Program-made: the position numbers and the translations under genes
NCBI GenBank assembly: GCA_029243445.1
Contig: JAQWSA010000069.1
Span: forward strand, 1-5,722
Length of the DNA stretch: 5,722 nucleotides
Direction: 5' to 3'
Source of the DNA: Alphaproteobacteria bacterium
Lineage (GTDB): Bacteria > Pseudomonadota > Alphaproteobacteria > UBA6615
In this document: piece after piece, positions 1 to 5,722 of the stretch
Layout: each line of letters begins with the position of its first letter
How positions within the stretch are numbered: position 1 is the stretch's first letter
The notes under the pieces: model-generated
Databases searched by the model: none
What the model was told of the DNA's origin: nothing
Seen by the model: the letters and a program-made list of their open reading frames with translations, nothing else

Positions 1-338
1 TTCATATCGGCAGCGCCTCGACCAAATAAATTTCCATCAACTATATTACCTGCGAAAGGATCATTATTCCAATTTTCGGTTGCACCAGTTGGCACGACGT
101 CGGTATGTCCTGCAAAACAGAAATTAGGCTCGCTAGTGCCTAACCGGGCATATAAGTTGGTAACTTCGTCGTTTCCATCAGATGAAAAACGCTTTACATT
201 GCATTTGAAGCCTAATGATTCTAAAGATTTACGTAAAACATTTATAGCTCCGGCATCTAGCGGAGTAATACTTGGACACCTAATCAAAGACTGAGCAAGA
301 TCTATAGGATCAATAAGGATTGGTTGTTTCTTGGTCAT
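1..338 (-). CDS. dapE: Succinyl-diaminopimelate desuccinylase DapE, N-terminal part (3' end outside window)
   Basis: DapE hydrolyses N-succinyl-L,L-2,6-diaminopimelate to L,L-diaminopimelate and succinate in the succinylase route to lysine and meso-diaminopimelate. It is a cytoplasmic dinuclear-zinc enzyme of the M20 peptidase family. I translated 112 codons from the ATG at 338; the rest lies off the left edge. The N-terminus carries the family phrase RCPSITP (residues 20-26). The metal-binding motif GHTDVV gives His78 and Asp80, and GRGAADM at 106-112 contains the bridging metal ligand Asp111. The usual VVPPGD after the first motif reads VVPTGA here, a mild deviation. An in-frame TAA at 359-357 rules out a longer start. 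The gene begins 26 bp after dapD ends, so the two are probably co-transcribed. Only a poor AAGG lies upstream, about 16 nt from the start. The family assignment is very secure; nothing can be said about the missing C-terminal domain. Confidence 0.95.
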   Translation of the reverse strand, partial: MTKKQPILIDPIDLAQSLIRCPSITPLDAGAINVLRKSLESLGFKCNVKRFSSDGNDEVTNLYARLGTSEPNFCFAGHTDVVPTGATENWNNDPFAGNIVDGNLFGRGAADM

Positions 339-364
339 AGTATTTTGAAGTGAGCCTTATATAC

Positions 365-1210
365 TTAGTCTCTCAATAATTCATTTATAGACGTTTTTGA
401 GCGGGTTTGTTCATCGACGCGCTTAACAATTACAGCACAATAAAGGCTTGGTCCGTTTGTGCCATCTGGTAGAGAACGCCCAGGAAGTGTTCCCGGAACT
501 ACAACAGAATATGCTGGTACTCTACCTATTAATATTTCACCTGTTTCACGATCAACAATCTTGGTTGACCCTCCCAGGTAAACACCCATTGATAGCACAG
601 AACCAGTTTCTACCACAACACCTTCAGCTACCTCAGATCTAGCACCGATGAAGCAATTATCCTCGATAATTACGGGTCCAGCTTGTAGAGGTTCCAGTAC
701 GCCTCCAATACCAGCACCTCCTGATAAGTGGACATTTTTACCTATCTGAGCACAACTCCCTACGGTTGCCCAAGTATCAACCATTGTACCAGTATCCACA
801 AAAGCTCCTAAGTTAACGAAGCTGGGCATTAGAACTACACCTGGCGCTATATAAGCTGAATGTCTGACTATGCTACCTGGAACTGCTCGGAAACCAGAGC
901 TTTTAAATTTTTCTTCATTCCACCCTGCAAACTTAGAAGGCACCTTATCCCACCAGCTAGTATTATTACCTGGTCCACCGGTAATAGTATCCATATCGTT
1001 AAGACTAAAAGATAATAATACAGCTTTCTTTAACCATTCGTTTACGACCCAGTTTTTTTCCAATTTCTCAGCTACGCGAAGTACACCTTGGTCTAGTAAT
1101 TCAAGCGCACTCTCAACGGCCTGTCTTGCTGGTCCATCGGTATTAACATTTATATTCTCTCGGTCATTCCAAGCACTTTCTATGGAATTTTGTAAATCGC
1201 TAATCGTCAT
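365..1210 (-). CDS. dapD: 2,3,4,5-tetrahydropyridine-2,6-dicarboxylate N-succinyltransferase DapD
   Basis: DapD transfers succinyl from succinyl-CoA to tetrahydrodipicolinate, the step that commits it to the succinylase branch of lysine/diaminopimelate synthesis. It is a cytoplasmic trimer. The N-terminal helical domain (about 1-100) includes [11 protein letters not shown] (26-36). A left-handed beta-helix of hexapeptide repeats follows (about 108-240), with the family blocks [12 protein letters not shown] (128-139), [15 protein letters not shown] (143-157), [14 protein letters not shown] (161-174) and [11 protein letters not shown] (187-197). Asp145 and Glu193 correspond to the conserved acidic residues assigned catalytic roles in the family. 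The product is 281 aa, close to the 274 aa of E. coli. I chose the ATG at 1210 because GAGG lies 5 nt upstream; a TTG at 1225 would add five residues but would place that Shine-Dalgarno inside the gene. dapE follows after 26 bp. The gap before the gene holds promoter-like and palindromic sequence, so dapD may have its own promoter. Confidence 0.97.
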   Translation of the reverse strand: MTISDLQNSIESAWNDRENINVNTDGPARQAVESALELLDQGVLRVAEKLEKNWVVNEWLKKAVLLSFSLNDMDTITGGPGNNTSWWDKVPSKFAGWNEEKFKSSGFRAVPGSIVRHSAYIAPGVVLMPSFVNLGAFVDTGTMVDTWATVGSCAQIGKNVHLSGGAGIGGVLEPLQAGPVIIEDNCFIGARSEVAEGVVVETGSVLSMGVYLGGSTKIVDRETGEILIGRVPAYSVVVPGTLPGRSLPDGTNGPSLYCAVIVKRVDEQTRSKTSINELLRD

Positions 1211-1220
1211 CTTATCCTCG
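1211..1220 (-). promoter_or_regulatory. Strong ribosome binding site that sets the dapD start
   Basis: On the minus strand GAGGATAAG immediately precedes the ATG at 1210, with GAGG 5 nt from the start codon. This is the best Shine-Dalgarno match among the starts examined in this window. It argues for the ATG at 1210 rather than the in-frame TTG at 1225. Confidence 0.75.
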
Positions 1221-1246
1221 CGCAATTGAGTATTGATCTAATAATA

Positions 1247-1252
1247 ATTATA
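1247..1252 (-). promoter_or_regulatory. Candidate -10 element (TATAAT) upstream of dapD
   Basis: A perfect TATAAT reads on the minus strand at 1252-1247, which would put transcription start near 1240 and leave a leader of about 30 nt before dapD. No good -35 hexamer sits 17-18 bp upstream; the hexamers there are AGTAAC and CAGTAA. A consensus TTGACA at 1291-1286 is 33 bp away, too far to pair with it. The surroundings are A+T-rich, so a chance match is possible. A promoter in this gap is plausible but unproven. Confidence 0.35.
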
Positions 1253-1255
1253 TAT

Positions 1256-1269
1256 CCCATTTAAATGGG
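1256..1269. repeat. 14-bp perfect palindrome in the HAD-dapD gap, possible operator
   Basis: CCCATTTAAATGGG is a perfect 14-bp palindrome lying 4 bp upstream of the TATAAT on the minus strand, in the place where a -35/-10 spacer would be. That position and symmetry suit a dimeric repressor or regulator site. It has no loop and no following T-run, so it is not a terminator. No known regulator motif was recognised. Confidence 0.4.
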
Positions 1270-1288
1270 GTTACTGGAGGGCTTCTGT

Positions 1289-1310
1289 CAACGTTATACA
1301 AGCAACGTTA
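1289..1310 (-). repeat. Tandem pair of TAACGTTG, 14 bp apart
   Basis: On the minus strand TAACGTTG occurs at 1310-1303 and again at 1296-1289, separated by 6 bp. Each copy contains the palindrome AACGTT. The second copy runs into TTGACA (1291-1286), a consensus -35 hexamer that lacks a good -10 at normal spacing (CCATTT or CATTTA at 17-18 bp). The pair starts 2 bp after the HAD gene stop. Two same-orientation sites near a possible promoter could bind a regulator, but eight-base repeats can also arise by chance. Confidence 0.35.
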
Positions 1311-1311
1311 T

Positions 1312-1992
1312 TTATAAAATAAAAGAATTTAGCCAATTATTTAAATTATTGATCTCGTGATGAACATAATCACTACCAGTAATTGGTATTGTCCATATCG
1401 GCGGATCTTCTTCTAGATGATTTATCCACACAGTGGTCATTCCCATTAGAGCTGCTGGTTGCAAATTAATTGCAATATCTTCAACCATTACAGCGGATTT
1501 GGGGTTTATGTCATATTTTTCAATAAGTGTCTGGTAAGATTCTTGTACTGGTTTTGGGTGCCATTCGGCTGCTGCTATATCATAGATGCCTTCAAATTGA
1601 TCAGTAATCTGCAGACGTTTTAGTACTTGCTCAGCATGATTAGCTGAAGCATTTGTATATACTAATTTTCTACCAGGTAAGTTTTCTAACAACTCTGATA
1701 ATCTAGGGTCGGGTTGAACTATAGTGTAATCCACTTCATGAACGAAATCTAAGAAATCATGCGGGTCTACTTTATATTTTTTCATTAGCCCGCTAAGCGT
1801 TGTGCCAAATTTTCTGTATAATTCTTTTTGTTCAGTGAGCGCTGCATCTCTGGGTATGTTGAGTTTGTTAGAAACAAATTTGGTCATCCTTGATGAAACA
1901 TCTGCCATAAGTCCATTTGAAGCAGGATATAGGGTATTGTCTAGGTCAAATAACCAGAACTCTGAATTATAGATGGATATAGAACTCTTCAT
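1312..1992 (-). CDS. HAD-superfamily hydrolase, pyrimidine 5'-nucleotidase type
   Basis: This is a 226-aa haloacid dehalogenase-type phosphatase, probably cytoplasmic, most like the SDT1/pyrimidine 5'-nucleotidase group that dephosphorylates UMP/CMP-type nucleotides. All four HAD motifs are visible: motif I FDLDNTLYP with nucleophile Asp16 and acid/base Asp18; motif II VYTNAS with Thr113; motif III HPKP with Lys147; and motif IV MVEDIAINL with Glu171/Asp172 as magnesium ligands. A helical cap lies between motifs I and II (about 23-100). The protein appears complete and has no signal peptide or membrane segment. The ATG at 1992 has only a weak AGG 11 nt upstream. Gaps of 107 bp before it and about 100 bp after it set it apart from argB and dapD. 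A HAD gene between argB and dapD recurs in alphaproteobacteria. The fold is certain; the nucleotide substrate rests on family resemblance and could be another small phosphate ester. Confidence 0.88.
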   Translation of the reverse strand: MKSSISIYNSEFWLFDLDNTLYPASNGLMADVSSRMTKFVSNKLNIPRDAALTEQKELYRKFGTTLSGLMKKYKVDPHDFLDFVHEVDYTIVQPDPRLSELLENLPGRKLVYTNASANHAEQVLKRLQITDQFEGIYDIAAAEWHPKPVQESYQTLIEKYDINPKSAVMVEDIAINLQPAALMGMTTVWINHLEEDPPIWTIPITGSDYVHHEINNLNNWLNSFIL

Positions 1993-2018
1993 TGGTATAT
2001 AGACCTACAAATAATGGT

Positions 2019-2040
2019 AATGAAGTATATATACTTCATT
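2019..2040. repeat. 22-bp perfect palindrome upstream of the HAD gene
   Basis: AATGAAGTATA at 2019-2029 is followed directly by its exact reverse complement at 2030-2040. The centre is 37 bp from the HAD start codon. As RNA it could form a 9-bp A/U-rich stem with a TATA loop, but no T-run follows on either strand, so it is a poor terminator. Each arm contains TATACT, a five-of-six match to a -10 element. The minus-strand copy (2029-2024) would give a leader of about 25 nt for the HAD gene, with only a poor -35 (TTTCTA at 2052-2047). It is best read as a candidate operator or promoter core. Confidence 0.5.
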
Positions 2041-2046
2041 CGTAAA

Positions 2047-2077
2047 TAGAAAAATATTTCTAATAATCCTCTATTAG
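2047..2077. repeat. Two small overlapping inverted repeats after argB
   Basis: TAGAAA (2047-2052) pairs with TTTCTA (2057-2062) across a 4-nt loop, and CTAATA (2060-2065) pairs with TATTAG (2072-2077) across a 6-nt loop. The two overlap by 3 bp and are mutually exclusive as hairpins. All stems are A/T-rich and weak, and no T-run suggests termination. They lie 23-53 bp after the argB stop. In such A+T-rich DNA they may be chance. Confidence 0.25.
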
Positions 2078-2099
2078 GTTGATTAGATGTGATTATTTT

Positions 2100-3008
2100 T
2101 TATCCAGGCCAGATAGCTGTGCCAACACCGTGTTCAGTGAAAACCTCGAGCAAGAGAGCGTGTTCGGTTCTTCCGTCGAGGATAACTGCTGCTTCCACGT
2201 TTTCCTTTACAGCATTTACGCACGTTTCCACTTTAGGTATCATGCCACCATTTATTGTACCCTTTTTAATGAGTAGACTGGCTTCTTCGGTGTTCATATC
2301 TGGAATTAGCTGTCCAACCTCATCTAGTACTCCTGATACGTCAGTTAACATATATAATCGAGCAGCCTCGATAGCCGCTGCTATGGCACCTGCAGCCGTA
2401 TCAGCATTGATGTTATATGTCTCACCGCCGCTGCCCGTACCTATTGGGGCAATCACTGGTATTAGATCGGATTTTGCTAAATCTTCAAGTAATTGAGCAT
2501 TAATCTTAGTTGGTTCACCAACAAAACCTAAATCAAGAATTTTTTCTATATTCGAATCTGTAAGTTTCGTTTTACGTTTTATTTTTTTAGCCTCTATAAG
2601 ATTACCGTCTTTACCTGATATACCAACTGCGCGACCACCAGCCGCGTTAATCTCTGCTGCGATGGATTTATTTATAGATCCTGATAACACCATTTCTACA
2701 ATTTCTACTGTATCGTGATCTGTTACTCTAAGCCCGTCTACAAACTCGCTCTTTATTTTTAGCCGTTGAAGCATAGCTCCTATTTGGGGTCCTCCGCCGT
2801 GCACGACAACGGGATTAATACCAACTTGTTTTAATAATACGACATCACGAGCAAATGAGGATGAAAGTTTTTGATCGCCCATTGCATGTCCGCCATATTT
2901 TACTACAAACGTTTTTCCTGAGTATTGCCGCATAAAAGGCAGCGCTTCAGATAAAACCTCTGCTTTGGCTAAAATATTTGAATTTGGCATTTCAGTCTCT
3001 TTTGCCAT
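2100..3008 (-). CDS. argB: Acetylglutamate kinase ArgB
   Basis: ArgB phosphorylates N-acetyl-L-glutamate with ATP, the second step of arginine synthesis, in the cytoplasm. The 302-aa sequence has the amino acid kinase fold. VKYGGHAM supplies Lys37. VHGGGPQIG (69-77) is the glycine-rich phosphate loop, and GLRVTD (92-97) gives the substrate-binding Arg94. [10 protein letters not shown] (198-207), LTDVSGVL (221-228) and GGMIPKVE (254-261, Lys259) complete the active site. Ahead of the kinase core lies an N-terminal helix, [18 protein letters not shown] (16-33), closely resembling that of Pseudomonas aeruginosa ArgB. In arginine-inhibited hexameric enzymes this helix interlaces dimers, so feedback inhibition by arginine is likely by inference. 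The start at 3008 is used. An in-frame ATG at 2990, with AGAG just upstream, is a reasonable alternative that would remove six residues. argB follows engB by 41 bp and is probably in the same transcript. Confidence 0.97.
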   Translation of the reverse strand: MAKETEMPNSNILAKAEVLSEALPFMRQYSGKTFVVKYGGHAMGDQKLSSSFARDVVLLKQVGINPVVVHGGGPQIGAMLQRLKIKSEFVDGLRVTDHDTVEIVEMVLSGSINKSIAAEINAAGGRAVGISGKDGNLIEAKKIKRKTKLTDSNIEKILDLGFVGEPTKINAQLLEDLAKSDLIPVIAPIGTGSGGETYNINADTAAGAIAAAIEAARLYMLTDVSGVLDEVGQLIPDMNTEEASLLIKKGTINGGMIPKVETCVNAVKENVEAAVILDGRTEHALLLEVFTEHGVGTAIWPG

Positions 3009-3049
3009 TGTTATATATTTCTCTTATCATGCTCAATCAAAATTAGACT

Positions 3050-3736
3050 TTAACCAATCTGTCCATCGTTTGCTAGCGCAGCTATTTCCGCACGTAACTC
3101 TTGAATACCGAACCCCTTTTGCGAGCTTGTAGCTATTGGATTGGGAAGCGCCGCAGGATGAGCTTTTAAAGAGTCTGTAGTAACCTCTATACACTTTATA
3201 AGAGCATTAGAAGACAATTTATCAGTTTTCGTAAGTACTATTTGGTAATTCACGGCAGTAGAATCAAGCATGGCCATTATTTCTAAGTCATTCGATTTAA
3301 TTCCATGACGGCTATCAATTAGAACGCATAACCTTCTTAAGGTTGGCCGTCCTCTTAAATATTCATGAATGGTTTGGTTCCATTCAGCTATATCTTTTTT
3401 AGAAGCTTTAGCATAGCCATAACCGGGCATATCAACGAGCCATAGTTTTTCCCCTAGGTCAAAGAAGTTTAACTGTTGCGTACGGCCAGGAGTTTTGCTT
3501 GTGCGGGCTAAAGATTTTCTGCCAGTTAAGGCATTTAGTAGGCTTGATTTACCACAATTAGATCGACCGGCGAATGCAATTTCAGGCAAGCTCGGTTTCT
3601 CTAGGTTTTCAACGTTTTTGACACCTCGAAGAAACATACATGGCTGCGAGAAAAGCCATCGGCCATATGACAATTCGTTTTCTGGATATTGTAATACAGG
3701 TTTTATTTCTTTTTGATTCTGTTTGCTTTTATGCAT
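3050..3736 (-). CDS. engB: Ribosome-biogenesis GTPase EngB (YihA/YsxC)
   Basis: EngB is a small TRAFAC GTPase required for late assembly of the 50S ribosomal subunit in most bacteria. The GTPase motifs appear in order: G1 GRSNCGKSS (57-65), G2 TPGRTQ (82-87), G3 DMPGYG (102-107), G4 TKTD (169-172) and G5 around TSSQKG (203-208). At 228 aa it is slightly longer than the roughly 200-215 aa common in the family, because of a basic N-terminal extension of about 30 residues. The G1 motif has Cys61 where family members commonly have valine; the P-loop lysine (Lys63) and serine are kept, so activity should not be lost. The ATG at 3736 follows the yidC stop by only 3 bp. The nearest AGGA is 18 nt upstream, too far for normal use, so translation is probably coupled to yidC. 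The next in-frame Met (residue 34) is less likely because the tract just before it, including YGRWLFSQP (24-32), looks family-like. Confidence 0.95.
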   Translation of the reverse strand: MHKSKQNQKEIKPVLQYPENELSYGRWLFSQPCMFLRGVKNVENLEKPSLPEIAFAGRSNCGKSSLLNALTGRKSLARTSKTPGRTQQLNFFDLGEKLWLVDMPGYGYAKASKKDIAEWNQTIHEYLRGRPTLRRLCVLIDSRHGIKSNDLEIMAMLDSTAVNYQIVLTKTDKLSSNALIKCIEVTTDSLKAHPAALPNPIATSSQKGFGIQELRAEIAALANDGQIG

Positions 3737-3739
3737 GGA

Positions 3740-5575
3740 CTAAGTCGTTTTAGTTCCTTTATTTATAGTCCCTCCGCCAATTGAAACCCCCATGCGGCGC
3801 ATGATTACATATTGTTGAGCGACTGATAGAAGATTATTCCAGGTCCAGTAAATAACTAAGCCGACAGGGAAGTTTGCTAGGAAAAACATGAACATTATAG
3901 GCATCAGCATAAACATACGTGCCTGGATTGGGTCAGCTGGAGCTGGATTAAGTTTTTGCTGTAGAAACATCGATATCCCCATGAACAAGGGCCAAAGACC
4001 TAAGGCAATAAAGCTAGTACCAGCCGCAAGGAATGATGGAACATCCCACGGTATTAACCCAAACAACTGAAATATATTTGTTGGATCTCGCTCAGAGAGG
4101 TCGTGTACCCAACCGTAAAATGGTGACTGACGCATTTCAATTGAAGTGAACAGAACTTTATAAAGGGCAAAGAAAACTGGTATTTGTAGTACCATAGGAA
4201 GGCAGCCAGATACGGGGTTTACTTTCTCCCGTTTATACATGCCCATAAGTTCTTGCTGCATTTTTCTTTTGTCGTCACCATATTTTTCTCGAAGCTCTGT
4301 CATCTTAGGTTGCAAAGCCTTCATTTTACTCATGGATTTGTATGACTTATTTGCTAGCGGAAAGAAAAATATTTTTAGAATTACGGTTACAACCAAAATA
4401 GCAATCCCAAAATTTGCCTTGATACCAATATTTGCAAGTTGTTCGGCTATAACAATTAATACTTGGAGTAGGGGCTTGGTAATGAAGAAAAACCAACCAA
4501 AGTCAATTGCCATTTCTAGACGAGGAACGTTTTGTTTATCACGGTATTCAGTTAGTGTATCAAACACTTTTGCCCCTGCAAATAAACGATTAGTAACTTC
4601 AACTGAAGCTCCTGGCATAACAGTATGAACGTTTTTCTCTAGAATATCAGTTTGATAGAGGTCTGCACCGCTAGATGTTTCTTGGTACGAAAAACTGGCG
4701 TTAACGGGAACATTTTGATCGGGGATTACTGCAGCCAACCAATATTTATCGGTAATACCTAGCCAACCGCCCGTTGTTGGTGTTGTAGTTGGCTGCGGTT
4801 TTCTATTATCTAAATCGTAGTCATCTTTTAGGCTACTGTATTTTATTTCTTGCAGAGTGCCGTCTATTACCCCGATTGGACCTTCATGAAGAATGAAAAA
4901 ACCTAGAGTGTCGGGCGTATTAACCCGCACCAGTCGGGCAAAAGACTGGAGGTATATTGGTTTATCACTATTGTTTTTTACTGTGTCCACAATAGTAAAC
5001 ATAAATTTATCATCTAATGAATAAGTGCGTTTAAGAGCCAAACCTTTTTTTGTTTCTGCAGTTAAAACTGCAGGGGTAGTTGGTGTAAGGGTTGAAGAAG
5101 AACTTCGCCAGTTTGTTCCACTACCTCCAAATGTTCCCTCACTACCAATCCAGCCAAATTCTGCAAAGTATGGATTTAATGATCCAGTGGGAGATAAAAG
5201 AGTAATTTTGTTACTATTAGGATCAATACTATTACGATATTCTTCCATTACTATGTCGTCGATACGGCCGTTGTCCAAATTAATTGAACCACTCAGACTT
5301 TTTGATGTTAGTTTTACCCGCTGGTTTGCAGAAATAACCTCATTTCGAGGTTTTGTGTTGGCATTCATCATATTATTATGAACGGCAGGAGGTAATTGGA
5401 TACTACCATCTGTAGCCAATTTGCCGTTGGCTTTGATGTTTTCTTTCATAATTGCAGCTTGACGTTCTTGTTCAACCAACTGTGCTTCTTGACGAGGTCC
5501 TTCAACAAAAAATTGCCAGCCAAACAATATAGCTAGAGAAACAGCGATCGCCATAAATAGATTTTTATTATCCAT
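3740..5575 (-). CDS. yidC: Membrane protein insertase YidC
   Basis: YidC (Oxa1 family) inserts and folds inner-membrane proteins, alone or with SecYEG. From the ATG at 5575 it is 611 aa. TM1 (about 6-24, FMAIAVSLAILFGWQFF) acts as a signal anchor. A large periplasmic domain (about 60-345) follows, typical of Gram-negative YidC, with a Ser/Thr/Pro-rich stretch at 158-170 and a TTTPTT tract near 263. The conserved insertase core runs from about 361 to 592, with TM segments near 361-380, 390-408, 454-476, 515-540 and 552-590. The charged cytoplasmic loop 412-452 contains MSKMKALQPKM and EKYGDDKRKMQQEL, and is followed by KVNPVSGCLP. The groove position that is Arg366 in E. coli is Lys401 here (VTVILKIFFFPL). 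An in-frame TTG at 5629 would add 18 residues but overlap yidD; the ATG starts exactly at the usual MDNKNL-type N-terminus. yidC begins 8 bp after yidD ends, and no clear Shine-Dalgarno precedes it. Confidence 0.97.
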   Translation of the reverse strand: MDNKNLFMAIAVSLAILFGWQFFVEGPRQEAQLVEQERQAAIMKENIKANGKLATDGSIQLPPAVHNNMMNANTKPRNEVISANQRVKLTSKSLSGSINLDNGRIDDIVMEEYRNSIDPNSNKITLLSPTGSLNPYFAEFGWIGSEGTFGGSGTNWRSSSSTLTPTTPAVLTAETKKGLALKRTYSLDDKFMFTIVDTVKNNSDKPIYLQSFARLVRVNTPDTLGFFILHEGPIGVIDGTLQEIKYSSLKDDYDLDNRKPQPTTTPTTGGWLGITDKYWLAAVIPDQNVPVNASFSYQETSSGADLYQTDILEKNVHTVMPGASVEVTNRLFAGAKVFDTLTEYRDKQNVPRLEMAIDFGWFFFITKPLLQVLIVIAEQLANIGIKANFGIAILVVTVILKIFFFPLANKSYKSMSKMKALQPKMTELREKYGDDKRKMQQELMGMYKREKVNPVSGCLPMVLQIPVFFALYKVLFTSIEMRQSPFYGWVHDLSERDPTNIFQLFGLIPWDVPSFLAAGTSFIALGLWPLFMGISMFLQQKLNPAPADPIQARMFMLMPIMFMFFLANFPVGLVIYWTWNNLLSVAQQYVIMRRMGVSIGGGTINKGTKTT

Positions 5576-5583
5576 ATTTCTAA

Positions 5584-5722
5584 TCAATCTGTAGATAGTT
5601 TTTTTATTGCTTTTTGGGATAATGAGCAATGTTTATGAAGTGGTTCTGTTAATAGTGGAACTGGATCATAGCCAGTTCCTCCCCAAGGCTGACACCTAAT
5701 AATTCTTTTGAACGAGAGCCAA
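5584..5722 (-). CDS. yidD: Membrane protein insertion efficiency factor YidD, C-terminal part (5' end outside window)
   Basis: YidD is a short cysteine-containing protein at the inner face of the inner membrane that aids YidC-dependent insertion. Only the last 45 codons before the TGA at 5586-5584 are present. Translation reads [22 protein letters not shown] followed by a 23-residue polar, lysine-containing tail ending LSTD. The segment RC-PWGG-GYDPVP is the family signature, and Arg9/Cys10 of the fragment match the conserved RC. The usual histidine in RCHPW is glutamine here. The start, and the two other conserved cysteines expected in full-length YidD, lie beyond the right edge. yidC starts 8 bp downstream, the standard arrangement; rnpA and rpmH would be expected further upstream, which cannot be checked. 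The fragment is too short for naive ORF detection but the signature makes the call secure. Confidence 0.93.
   Translation of the reverse strand, partial: WLSFKRIIRCQPWGGTGYDPVPLLTEPLHKHCSLSQKAIKKLSTD

Noticed and set aside
448..642. Plus-strand open frame opposite dapD
   Set aside because: It lies wholly within dapD, which has overwhelming family evidence; the translation shows no recognisable domain.
870..1229. Plus-strand open frame of 119 codons opposite the start of dapD
   Set aside because: Antisense shadow of dapD with no recognisable motif.
1286..1291. TTGACA as the -35 partner of TATAAT upstream of dapD
   Set aside because: The spacer would be 33 bp, far from the usual 16-19 bp, and the hexamers at proper distance are poor -10 matches. 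Kept only as part of the composite leader.
2019..2077. Rho-independent terminator after argB
   Set aside because: Inverted repeats are present but their stems are A/T-rich and no T-run follows on the transcribed strand.
2079..2496. Two overlapping plus-strand open frames opposite the end of argB
   Set aside because: Both are shadows of argB; the Ser/Ala/Pro-rich translation is what the complement of an Ala/Gly-rich kinase gives.
3495..3716. Plus-strand open frame of 73 codons opposite the 5' part of engB
   Set aside because: Lies within engB, which has all GTPase motifs; no recognisable domain in the antisense translation.
3888..5381. Three plus-strand open frames (3888-4070, 4239-4628, 5025-5381) opposite yidC
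   Set aside because: Antisense to a fully supported yidC; no recognisable domain in the translations, and hydrophobic runs in them mirror the complement of membrane segments.
1..5722. Mobile element, CRISPR array, prophage, toxin-antitoxin or defence system
   Set aside because: All the sequence is accounted for by conserved housekeeping genes and short gaps. No repeat arrays, integrase or transposase motifs, or tRNA-like structures were seen.

Overview
The window is a compact stretch of bacterial core chromosome with every gene on the minus strand. Read in transcription order (high to low coordinate) it holds: the end of yidD, yidC, the GTPase gene engB (yihA/ysxC), argB, a HAD-family hydrolase of the pyrimidine 5'-nucleotidase type, dapD, and the start of dapE. 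The window edges cut yidD at its 5' end and dapE at its 3' end.

Gene order and protein details point to an alphaproteobacterium. From memory, the run yidD-yidC-engB-argB-HAD-dapD-dapE is typical of that class. YidC has the lysine-containing form of the insertase-groove motif and the 'PLANKSY' segment seen there, and DapD is the roughly 280-residue form. Base composition looks A+T-rich, which suggests a low-GC and possibly marine lineage. That last step is inference and no genus can be named.

Layout: 5722-3740 carries yidD and yidC, separated by 8 bp. engB starts 3 bp after the yidC stop, so these three look like one translationally coupled unit for membrane-protein insertion and ribosome assembly. 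argB follows engB after 41 bp. The two longest gaps, of 107 bp (argB to HAD) and 97-101 bp (HAD to dapD), contain inverted repeats and promoter-like sequence. dapE follows dapD after 26 bp. No gene-free stretch exceeds 300 bp, and no tRNA, rRNA, CRISPR array, insertion sequence or convincing rho-independent terminator was seen.

Function: ArgB catalyses the second step of arginine synthesis. DapD and DapE catalyse successive steps of the succinylase branch of lysine/meso-diaminopimelate synthesis, which feeds protein and peptidoglycan. YidD and YidC serve inner-membrane protein insertion, and EngB serves 50S ribosome assembly. All reading frames look intact. I see no mobile, defence or otherwise undescribed system here. 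The points worth a second look are the two intergenic regions with palindromes, several start-codon choices and a few residue substitutions.
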